DNA from: Siphonodentalium dalli
Lineage: Eukaryota > Mollusca > Scaphopoda > Gadilida > Siphonodentaliidae
DNA length: 64,000 nucleotides
NCBI GenBank assembly: GCA_032622095.1
Contig: CP136065.1
Location: 206,810,151 to 206,874,150 of the forward strand
Direction of reading: 5' to 3'
Below, piece after piece: positions 60,901 to 64,000 of the stretch (position 1 is its first letter; each line of letters opens with the position of its first letter). The translations under genes and the position numbers were made by a program. Under the pieces are notes generated by a model, which was not told the origin of the DNA, did no database searches, and saw only the letters and a list, made by a program, of their open reading frames with translations.

Positions 60901-62625
60901 TTTATGCTAATGGGATAGAGTATTATGGTCCCTCTCAGTTCCGTTTCAAAGTTCTGCCAATTTCTTTTCAAAAACGTCATATTTTCCACTTCCGGTGGCC
61001 ATTTGGCGGCCAATTTGAATATACTCCAACAAATAAGGAGTACTCAATTATCAATATAATGACATAGCACACGACTTAATACCTCATAAACTCCCTGAGT
61101 GATTGCGAATTAAAATTTACCAGGTCAGATATTCAATTTTGGCGGTCATCTTGGATTCAATGGACTCGAGACATGTGAACAATGACTACCTATATACATC
61201 CATGTGCTCGTGGAATGTTATAGAAAACTGCCCTGGCTTCTCGTGGAAAATCATGAAAACATCGGTATTGTTCATAGTTTAATTAAGTTATGCATGCATA
61301 TCATCGGTGTCACTTTAAGAAAATTATCGAGTCAGATGCCCACCTAACGCTCTCGATGCAGACACTTATTATATTCAGTTCGAATGAAACTGAGTTTGAA
61401 AAGATACATAGAGTTTTAGTATTGATTTTGAGAGAAATGTTCCCCTACCCCCAATAAGGATTTTATCGCAAAAGTCACAGTAGTTTGTTTAAAATCTCTA
61501 TAAAAATGAAAAAGCCCCTACGCCCGAGTCGCAAACAACCAGAAAAATGTGTTAAATACATCCGTCTATCAGAAAAACATAGTCGGCGAACAGCCGCGCA
61601 GAGGGAGAGTGTGGCCATATGGTAGCTCACGGTATAAACGTGAGTAACGTTAAGTGCTATGGAGGTCATCCACAGGGCGCTTTGCGCTCCAAAATACTCC
61701 TACTAATATTCGCTTTTGTGTTTTTGCCGGTATTGATATATGTCGATAAATATTTTAACTACAAATACTTTAACTACCTTTCTACCATTTTCGACTGACG
61801 TTATATGTCACAGAAAGACGCATTGAAGTCATAAAAAAAAACGTTGAACACGGCGCTTGGGTCCCAAACAAATAAAACCATATGCACGGCATGGAACTGA
61901 AAAGAGCGTTCCGTGTTAGTCTATTTCTGATATGGTAGTTATAAAGAGCGTTTATTTCAATTATGAGTGGACAATCGAAAAACAGCTGGAAAATGGCTGT
62001 GATCATGGAAAGTATAATTTTCAGAACATTTGACGCCAATTTAGAACATATATCAATATTTAGTGTATTTATCAACCTATCTTATGCCTTCTTCCAAATT
62101 ACGTTGACAAAATTTGGAAGCTCGGATGAACACAAGAAATGGCGTTGAGGGAGTGAAATTTGCCTAAACGTGCATGTCTAAATTATTCACGTCCATTGAA
62201 CACTCTATTTTAATGTCAATACATGTGTATACACATGAAGTCGTACGCATTCGATGTGTACATGAAAATGAAAGGCTGATTGCATTACCTGGACATTCAC
62301 ATGCAGAATCCCATAGTTCTGCCTTCGGCCGACCGCTGAAATCATCTGCTCGTTTCACAAAAGCTTCCCGAATGACGTCATAGCCGCTCAGTACAACGAT
62401 TGGCTTATGGAAAAACCAGAACGTGAAGACGTCGCCATAACATTTCCGATATTCCTCAAAGAGGATGGTATAGTCCTTGATAAAAATACTCAACATGTTT
62501 CCGAATAGTGGAAAAGGTAATGGTCCTGGGTGACAATGTTTCCGTCCATAAAACCAGAAATAGTAGTAAAATAATCCCGCAGCAACTAGACCAATAATCC
62601 ACCATCCAGTCCCGATTAACAACAT
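18814..62625 (-). CDS. Cytochrome P450, CYP2-like, complete five-exon gene (gene B)
   Basis: Microsomal haem-thiolate monooxygenase, by family knowledge an NADPH-P450 reductase-dependent oxidase of the ER membrane; substrate unknown. Exons are 62625-62289, 52449-52136, 21490-21292, 20564-20127 and 18998-18814. All introns are GT-AG with phases 1, 0, 1, 1 matching across each join; the sum is 1,473 nt, or 490 residues plus TAG, the usual P450 length. Visible in order: an N-terminal hydrophobic anchor (about residues 3-26), a proline-rich hinge ([12 protein letters not shown]), the CYP2-type segment [14 protein letters not shown] in exon 2, I-helix AGTDTS (297-302), ExxR (E354-R357), FDPERF (407-412) and the haem loop FSIGSRACPG with Cys434, whose glycine codon is split by intron 4. 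The stretch before FDPERF ([14 protein letters not shown]) departs from the usual N-x-x-A-x-H-x-D pattern. Introns 1 and 2 are 9.8 and 30.6 kb and full of mobile DNA. That one transcript joins all five exons is inferred from phases, order and length. Confidence 0.87.
19003..19090 (-). repeat. SINE/LINE-type 3' tail in P450 intron 4
   Basis: Read on the minus strand it gives AAAGTGCTTTACAAATGA followed by an ATTATTATT-type tail, the layout of many invertebrate retroposon tails. It abuts the exon 5 acceptor by only a few bases. Family unassigned. Confidence 0.4.
19165..19339. mobile_element. 175-bp imperfect palindrome (foldback MITE-like) in P450 intron 4
   Basis: Arms of about 80 bp: GGTGTGAATAAACACCGCCC on the left is mirrored by GGGCGGTGTTTAGTCACACC on the right. 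Inner parts GATTTTAGTGGCAGATATGTG and CACATATATTGACACTAAAATC also pair. Fully self-complementary with a tiny loop; no coding content. Confidence 0.75.
19340..20126. other. Remainder of P450 gene B intron 4
   Basis: Unique-looking AT-rich intron. No recognisable element or gene. Confidence 0.5.
20127..20564 (-). CDS. P450 gene B exon 4
   Basis: 438 nt, acceptor TTTCCAG|AAAAG, donor ATTG|GTAATT, phase 1 in and out; residues 284-429. It holds I-helix AGTDTS, the K-helix ExxR (E-V-N-R) and FDPERF, and stops inside the haem-binding loop after PFSI. A 1-nt carry-over from exon 3 makes the first codon Lys. Confidence 0.93.
21292..21490 (-). CDS. P450 gene B exon 3
   Basis: 199 nt, acceptor TTGTAG|GCTGTG, donor TTCAA|GTAAGT, phase 0 in and phase 1 out; residues 218-283. 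It begins [10 protein letters not shown], the segment that in CYP2 proteins follows the exon 2 block (commonly L-x-x-P-G), and runs through the G-helix region to the start of the I helix. It is separated from exon 2 by 30.6 kb of repeats. No other exon 3 candidate was found in between. Confidence 0.88.
21491..22850. other. Start of the 30.6-kb intron 2 of P450 gene B
   Basis: No gene or recognised element. Holds TCACGTGAC-type words (21591, 21615, 21920), not further interpretable. Confidence 0.45.
22800..23680 (+). mobile_element. Candidate solo LTR
   Basis: Layout fits an LTR: tandem upstream repeats (22855-23065), a TATA-like GTATAAAACC at 23160, AATAAA at 23200 and 23577, and an ACA end near 23680 (GTGCCGGTTACACA). 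No reverse transcriptase, primer-binding site or second LTR is visible, and the 5' end is not fixed. Confidence 0.35.
22855..23065. repeat. Four degenerate 50-60-bp repeats with GTGACGTCA
   Basis: TTTATAGA(T/A)TGTGACGTCATTTGGTA recurs at about 22865, 22922, 22983 (changed to GTGACGTGTTTTGG) and 23035 (GTGACATCATTTG). TGACGTCA is a CRE/ATF-type palindrome. It may be the enhancer part of the candidate LTR that follows. Confidence 0.6.
23770..23790. repeat. Poly-G tract (21 G)
   Basis: Uninterrupted run of 21 guanines after CTCACTGC. Length is likely to vary and to be error-prone in assembly. Confidence 0.95.
23800..24640. repeat. Intron 2 segment with a (TACATA)-type microsatellite
   Basis: At 24362-24440 alternating TACATA/TATACA repeats. 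Otherwise AT-rich DNA with no gene. Confidence 0.75.
24650..25480 (-). pseudogene. LINE ORF2 C-terminal region and 3' end
   Basis: The minus strand reads [20 protein letters not shown] then [17 protein letters not shown], the zinc-knuckle-like C-terminus of this LINE type, in pieces separated by stops. The conserved frame fades near 24700. Confidence 0.65.
25485..26690 (-). pseudogene. LINE reverse transcriptase, frame-broken
   Basis: In order: [18 protein letters not shown], then [36 protein letters not shown] (in place of the usual KAFD), [20 protein letters not shown] and [14 protein letters not shown] with the catalytic YADD, then the thumb ([14 protein letters not shown]). Frame changes near 26100-26160 and around 25740. 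Not expected to be active. Confidence 0.88.
26742..27657 (-). pseudogene. LINE endonuclease, C-terminal half and linker
   Basis: [20 protein letters not shown] (catalytic GDFN) begins just after the TIR-element junction. Later [20 protein letters not shown] and [11 protein letters not shown] supply the conserved end of an EEP domain, with the catalytic His in the SDVHSP block. There is a frame change near 27370. Confidence 0.83.
28595..28843 (+). CDS. Short acidic protein or exon in the TIR element, unknown function
   Basis: An ATG directly after TATTTCAG (acceptor-like) opens an 82-codon frame ending at 28843. Rich in Ser/Asp, with [17 protein letters not shown]. The stretch 28633-28760 is duplicated at 28847-28974, where the frame is broken by stops but [13 protein letters not shown] survives and runs on into a basic tail ([16 protein letters not shown], to 29099). 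It recalls the acidic N-termini of some transposases, but that is only an impression. Confidence 0.45.
   Translation: MSAQYQGDVDYAWSNVSDSVFDDQIDKLEMSQRSLTSTVDSESSDDVPLARLAKRLKNKQTVSCTDEDTQESFSDDIERCCV
29520..29960 (+). pseudogene. OTU-like cysteine protease fragment in the TIR element
   Basis: OTU domains are deubiquitinase folds that also occur in mobile-element proteins. The block [19 protein letters not shown] carries the hallmark D-G-N-C-F with the would-be catalytic Cys, followed by a helical stretch ([19 protein letters not shown]). The open frame stops at 29960 before any catalytic His block, so the domain looks truncated unless it is spliced onward. No upstream partner exon established. 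Confidence 0.65.
30340..31016 (-). pseudogene. LINE endonuclease, N-terminal half
   Basis: [20 protein letters not shown] then [11 protein letters not shown] are the opening EEP motifs (N and E catalytic blocks, with VDTKTD where an E-T usually stands). Further left, [20 protein letters not shown] reaches the junction with the TIR element at 30331; its continuation lies at 27657, showing the insertion split this domain. Confidence 0.83.
31144..31689 (-). pseudogene. Upstream part of LINE ORF2, function unknown
   Basis: 181-codon open frame, Asn/Asp/Ser/His-rich, directly upstream and in the same orientation as the endonuclease, ending at a stop near 31144 with related sequence continuing. 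No domain recognised. Confidence 0.45.
31700..33160. other. Unexplained DNA between LINE ORF1 and ORF2, with an inverted-repeat insert
   Basis: No coding signal recognised. About 32473-32560 and about 32996-33075 are inverted relatives (CTGGTTAAATAGTCCTGCT and, on the minus strand, ATGGTTAAGTGGTCCTGCT; then TATTATGCTGGTAGGG and TATAATGTTGGTAGAG). A non-autonomous DNA element of about 0.6 kb is likely. Confidence 0.45.
33164..34002 (-). pseudogene. LINE ORF1, SGNH-esterase-like domain
   Basis: Esterase-like domains are known in ORF1 proteins of some CR1/L2-type LINEs. Here: [12 protein letters not shown] (block I region), [13 protein letters not shown] (GTND block) and, after a frame change near 33570-33500, [16 protein letters not shown] (D-x-x-x-H block). 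The usual catalytic Ser of block I is not obvious in FGASNC. At least one frameshift, so non-functional. Confidence 0.7.
34034..34475 (-). pseudogene. LINE ORF1, cysteine-rich zinc-finger-like region
   Basis: [35 protein letters not shown] and ADSC form a PHD/zinc-finger-like pattern upstream of the esterase-like part. A plausible start is the ATG near 34475 ([14 protein letters not shown]) in another frame. Nucleic-acid or protein binding is inferred from Cys spacing only. Confidence 0.55.
34656..36231 (+). pseudogene. SWIM zinc-finger plus YqaJ-like nuclease, transposon-type, broken
   Basis: Phage-exonuclease-fold protein of the kind reported, as I recall, as the second protein of ISL2EU-type transposons. 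Pieces in order: N-terminal 34656-34943; SWIM finger [15 protein letters not shown] (C-x-C...C-x-H) in 34940-35410; YqaJ start [17 protein letters not shown] and GASPDSVV (catalytic Asp) in 35485-35922; then VEIKCPF (catalytic E-x-K) in 35926-36231. Two frame changes (near 34940 and 35410-35485) and one in-frame TGA at 35922 break it. Convergent with the transposase at 45918-43851. Confidence 0.85.
36311..42631. repeat. 6.3-kb satellite of about 160-bp monomers in higher-order units
   Basis: The monomer carries AAAGGATTTAGTCATACAAA, CCAAGATGGC, GGCGGCCATGTTTTTTGGCC, CTCGTTCCCATCTACATG and GATGATCAGA. Roughly 39 monomers. Left part: higher-order period exactly 1,119 bp (CTAATGGATT at 36801, 37920, 39039). 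Right part: a different period of about 966 bp (TTCTTGGTGATC at about 40765 and 41731). Minus-strand open frames beginning [10 protein letters not shown] recur with the same period and are products of the repeat, not genes. Confidence 0.95.
42632..43034. other. AT-rich spacer after the satellite
   Basis: No gene or recognised element. Confidence 0.5.
43035..43132. repeat. Palindromic TCTCGAGATAATA repeat cluster
   Basis: About seven copies of (A)TCTCGAGATAATA and its reverse complement in both orientations, with variants GTCGAGATAATA. Each unit is itself built on the palindrome TCTCGAGA, so the cluster can fold many ways. Confidence 0.9.
43558..43845. repeat. Direct repeats of about 80 bp flanking a small hairpin
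   Basis: 43558-43641 and 43769-43845 match closely (ATTAAATTACAATACAAATT, ATATATGACTGCTATA, TGTCGGTATGATGTACA). Between them GTTGCCATTTATCAGAAAGC and GCTTTCCGATGAATGGCAAC form a hairpin with loop CCTCGCTGAGA. Either a tandem duplication around an insertion or an element with long direct ends. Confidence 0.7.
43851..45918 (-). pseudogene. THAP zinc-finger/DDE transposase, ISL2EU/Harbinger-like, broken
   Basis: Cut-and-paste transposase remnant. Exon 1 (45918-45699) is a THAP C2CH domain: CVIHG then an in-frame TGA (45891-45889) where the second Cys ligand belongs, FPTI, NLWVARI, ICSKHF, donor GTAAGG in phase 1. Exon 2 starts at 45147 with GKPAYK and THPDWAPSL, then stops TAA and TAG; a coiled-coil-like linker follows (45007-44684). 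After a one-base frameshift near 44690 comes the DDE_Tnp_4-type domain: helix-turn-helix ([12 protein letters not shown]), catalytic D in [10 protein letters not shown] in [12 protein letters not shown] in [10 protein letters not shown]. Three nonsense changes plus a frameshift mean it is inactive. Confidence 0.88.
45925..47012. other. Region between transposase and satellite, unrecognised open frames
   Basis: A minus-strand frame 46363-46106 ([19 protein letters not shown]) is open for 85 codons without a known domain; it sits where the transposon's right end would be. A minus-strand stretch just left of 47000 reads [19 protein letters not shown] and meets a donor-like CAA|GTAAGT near 46903. 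Neither is assigned. Confidence 0.3.
47013..50965. repeat. 3.95-kb satellite of 32- and 34-bp units
   Basis: The unit is AACATTGGAC(C/T)CTCAGAT then AAAGG, ATAGG or ATCTAGG, then TTGATATTT. About 120 copies. The left part shows higher-order organisation: the variant GATTTTTAACAATGG recurs at about 47258, 47577, 47642 and 47963 (steps of about 320 bp). The right edge is degenerate (AACATAGAACTC, AACACTGG). Confidence 0.96.
50966..51599. repeat. Retroposon-like 3' tail ending in (TCAA)n
   Basis: The sequence to 51427 ends in CAATCAATCAATCAATCAAT after GCGGTTGAAACGGCCTTAAG, the pattern of a SINE or LINE 3' end on the plus strand. The 5' extent is undefined. No RT coding seen. Confidence 0.4.
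52136..52449 (-). CDS. P450 gene B exon 2
   Basis: 314 nt between acceptor AACAG|GTGTAC and donor CCAGAG|GTAATA, entering in phase 1 and leaving in phase 0; residues 113-217. It contains the CYP2 C-helix region ([14 protein letters not shown]) and ends FMLPE. About 21 of 104 residues differ from gene A exon 2. There is no internal stop or frameshift. Confidence 0.92.
56028..56158. repeat. Hairpin 1, arms about 58 bp
   Basis: Left arm AATGAATGGCTTGGAGTTGA through GACTATGCCAAAATAGTGG and GAGGAATAGTCCA; right arm complements it. The loop is about TGAGCCGCAAGCGAG. Right flank TAATTATTATATTATATCGAAC, nearly the same as hairpin 3. Confidence 0.92.
57469..57608. repeat. Hairpin 2, arms about 63 bp, near perfect
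   Basis: Left arm GCACGGCTTGTCGGTGACTA, CCAAAATAGTGGTCCGAGG, GAGGAATAGTCCCC; exact or near-exact complement on the right; loop TCGCCTCCGGCTCG. 25 bp to the right are CCAATCAGAA and AAGTCACGTGAAATAAT. Confidence 0.95.
57774..57904. repeat. Hairpin 3, arms about 58 bp
   Basis: Left arm AGAGCATGGCTTGGAGTGAA, TACGCCGATATAGTGCATA, GGTTGTGTAGTTCA, complemented on the right; loop about CGACGCGAAGCGGAG. Right flank TAATTATTATATTGTATCGAAC. The stem differs from hairpins 1 and 2 while the outer GGCTTGGAGT...ACGACAAG and the layout are kept. Confidence 0.93.
57944..58102. repeat. 36-bp tandem repeat, about 4.5 copies
   Basis: The unit is built on CTCATTATAATTTACTGAAT and GTAAGTCTCTCTAAA; starts at about 57945, 57981, 58017, 58053 and 58089. 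It sits directly right of hairpin 3. The open frame across it is a repeat artefact. Confidence 0.93.
58770..60457 (-). pseudogene. Minus-strand LINE fragment (CR1/Rex-like), with endonuclease end and RT
   Basis: From right: endonuclease end ([27 protein letters not shown]; 60457-60120), then after an insertion RT motifs [14 protein letters not shown] (59770-59720), [20 protein letters not shown] and [14 protein letters not shown] (59640-59480), thumb [14 protein letters not shown] and [16 protein letters not shown] near 59230, then a degraded C-terminus to about 58780. Many stops and frame changes. Confidence 0.86.
59935..60118 (+). repeat. SINE-like insert with (TAA)n tail inside the LINE
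   Basis: ATGTAAAGGCGCC...GGATTAGACGCTATACAAAT followed by about seven AAT/TAA repeats interrupts the LINE between endonuclease and RT. Same general layout as the tail at 19003-19090 in opposite orientation. Family unassigned. Confidence 0.5.
60440..60780. repeat. Degenerate minisatellite-like DNA
   Basis: Loose repeats of GTATGACCA.GG.GTG, TATGTATAC and ATGGTCATGG words about 30-40 bp apart. Similar words occur at about 55950-56010, 57665-57760 and 58405-58450, that is, around the hairpins. Open frames here are low-complexity artefacts. Confidence 0.5.
62289..62625 (-). CDS. P450 gene B exon 1
   Basis: Encodes residues 1-112 plus one base. The ATG at 62625 is chosen because it directly precedes the membrane anchor ([20 protein letters not shown]) and is conserved in gene A. 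The donor CCAG|GTAATG leaves phase 1. The protein differs from gene A exon 1 at only five residues (V/M, R/C, N/S, N/K, S/A). Confidence 0.93.
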
Positions 62626-62697
62626 GTCGAACTACTGTTCCGATATCAGCAATGTTTGGTTACCAAAAGCAATCGAATCATTCTAAGAACAGTCGGT

Positions 62698-62705
62698 TAT
62701 ATAGG
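62698..62705 (-). promoter_or_regulatory. Candidate TATA box of P450 gene B
   Basis: CTATATAA on the minus strand about 75 bp upstream of the gene B ATG. It lies in a roughly 60-bp stretch that gene A lacks at the same place; the flanking sequence (TTTTGGTAACCAAACAT proximally, the distal ...CAACAAGCTG) is shared. Assignment rests on position only. Confidence 0.4.
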
Positions 62706-62949
62706 TATGCGGGTGGAAAGACATTAATGCTGTCGACCACGAACTTTGCTTTAGAGGCGGTATTGTAGTCAACAAGCTGCGAAATACACGCTCGGCGAGC
62801 GTGCTGGAATATTTATCTTACAATGTGACACGGCTATTATGCAATAACTATCTGGGCCGGGTGAAGTTATTTATGGCGACGAATTAAATTCCAGGACAAA
62901 CAAAGCTGATTTCGTGTATATGAAGTGTCTAGCCGTATACGATAAAAGC

Positions 62950-64000
62950 AACGGATACAGTCTCGACACGGTCGCCTTAGAGCACTGTATACGGGGTTCT
63001 ACGAGGGTGACATTACTGTACAGTATAAGTCTCTAATAGGGTCGCATTAACACACCGTATACAGTCTCTACGAGGGTCGCATTAGCACACCGTGTACAAT
63101 ATCTACGAGGGTCGCTTTAGCACACTGTATACGGTCCTCTAAGAGGGTAACATTCCAGCACCGTATACAGTCTCTACGAGGGTCGCATTAGCACACCGTG
63201 TACAATATCTACGAGGGTCGCTTCAGCACACTGTATACGGTCCTCTAAGAGGGTAGCATTCCAGCACCGTATACAGTCTCTACGAGGGTTGCATTAGAAC
63301 ACCGTGTACAATATCTACGCGGGTCGCTTCAGCAAACTGTATACGGTCCTCTACGAGGGTAGCATTCCAGCACCGTATACAGTCTCTACGAGGGTCGTAT
63401 TAGCACACCGTGTACAATATCTACGAGGGTCGCTTCTGCACACTGTATACGGTCCTCTACGAGGGTAGCATTCCAGCACCGTATACAGTCTCTACGAGGG
63501 TCGCATTAGCACACCGTGTACAATATCTACGAGGGTCGCTTCAGCACACTGTATACGGTCCTCTAAGAGGGTAGCATTCCAGCACCGTATACAGTCTCTA
63601 CGAGGGTCGCATTAGCACACCGTGTACAATATCTACGAGGGTCGCTTCAGCACACTGTATACGGTCCTCTAAGAGGGTAGCATTCCAGCACCGTATACAG
63701 TCTCTACGAGGGTCGTATTAGCACACCGTGTACAATATCTACGAGGGTCGCTTCAGCACTCTGTATACGGTCCTCTAAGAGGGTAGCATTCCAGCACCGT
63801 ATACAGTCTCTACGAGGGTCGCATTAGCACACCATGTACAATATCTACGAGGGTCGCTTCAGCACACTGTATACGGTCCTCTAAGAGGGTAGCATTCCAG
63901 CACCGTATACAGTCTCTACGAGGGTCGTATTAGCACACCGTGTACAATATCTACGAGGGTCGCTTCAGCACACTGTATACGGTCCTCTAAGAGTGTAGCA
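62950..64000. repeat. 106-bp-period tandem array upstream of P450 gene B
   Basis: Each 106-bp unit holds three related subunits of about 35 bp around CTACGAGGGTCGC, CACACCGTGTAC and CACTGTATACGG. Copies of CCGTATACAGTCTCTACGAG recur at about 63161, 63267, 63373 and 63479, and the period continues to the window edge, so the array is truncated by the window. It starts about 325 bp upstream of the gene B ATG. Copy A has a short, irregular version at the same place. Confidence 0.93.

Larger units (their letters stand above)
54577..61635. mobile_element. About 7-kb insertion in gene B intron 1, with long inverted repeats
   Basis: Absent from copy A, where GACCTAAC and GTGAGTAACGTT are adjacent. 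Inner part 54715-61160 is bounded by inverted repeats: left 54715-54915 (TTGAATCCAAGATGGCTGCC, AATTGAGTTCTCCTTATTT, CCACCGGAAGTGGAAAATAT) and right 60965-61160 as reverse complement. About 60 bp more of the right arm (60905-60965) matches left DNA at 55830-55890, so the right arm is an internally deleted copy of the left. It carries three hairpins, a 36-bp array, a LINE fragment and minisatellite-like DNA. No transposase recognised. Confidence 0.75.
51600..62960. repeat. Segmental duplication, copy B
   Basis: Partner of 640-7560, containing exons 1 and 2 of gene B. At its left edge about 26 bp (GAACTAAAT...CCCATAGACGAC) is tandemly duplicated relative to copy A. The main difference is the insertion in intron 1, flanked by GACCTAACT on the left and GTGAGTAACGTT on the right; these are nearly contiguous in copy A. 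Confidence 0.88.

Overview
The window is AT-rich animal DNA with spliceosomal introns (GT/AG junctions visible at every exon edge listed). It is dense in non-LTR retrotransposons, DNA transposons, a Helitron, foldback elements and satellites. The element mix (THAP/DDE transposase beside SWIM/YqaJ nuclease, LINEs with an esterase-like ORF1, Helitron) fits a marine invertebrate. I cannot choose between a mollusc, another lophotrochozoan or an invertebrate deuterostome from sequence alone. I recognised no tRNA, rRNA or CRISPR array.

The host genes are two head-to-tail, minus-strand, CYP2-like cytochrome P450 genes. Gene B appears complete: five exons at 62625-62289, 52449-52136, 21490-21292, 20564-20127 and 18998-18814. 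Intron phases match at every junction (1, 0, 1, 1), and the join is 1,473 nt, giving 490 residues with all canonical P450 motifs. It spans 43.8 kb; intron 1 is 9.8 kb and intron 2 is 30.6 kb. Gene A shows only exon 1 (7143-6807) and exon 2 (1488-1175), with the rest lying left of the window. The genes sit in a segmental duplication: about 640-7560 pairs with about 51600-62960 and the array beyond it. Comparing the two copies dates several insertions as post-duplication.

Layout. 1-7.6 kb: copy A, with two insertions in intron 1. 7.6-18.8 kb: intergenic DNA with a decayed LINE (about 9990-13320, +), a long-TIR element (17109-17804) and a non-autonomous Helitron (17814-18320). 18.8-21.5 kb: exons 5 to 3 of gene B. 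21.5-52.1 kb: intron 2 of gene B. This holds a candidate LTR, a large minus-strand LINE (about 24650-34500) interrupted by a 2.67-kb TIR element carrying OTU-like coding sequence (27662-30331), a SWIM/YqaJ pseudogene (34656-36231, +), a 6.3-kb higher-order satellite, a THAP-DDE transposase pseudogene (45918-43851, -) and a 3.95-kb satellite of 32-34 bp units. 52.1-62.6 kb: exon 2, intron 1 and exon 1 of gene B. Intron 1 contains a roughly 7-kb insertion with long inverted repeats, three large hairpins, a short tandem array and another LINE. 62.95-64.0 kb: a 106-bp-period array upstream of gene B, running off the window.

How it fits together: the only intact coding capacity I can support is P450. 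Everything else is mobile or satellite DNA that has enlarged the introns and upstream regions of these duplicated genes. The observations most worth following are the giant repeat-filled intron 2, the hairpin family with recurring CCAAT/CACGTG motifs, the OTU-bearing TIR element, and the uneven divergence of exons 1 and 2 between paralogues.
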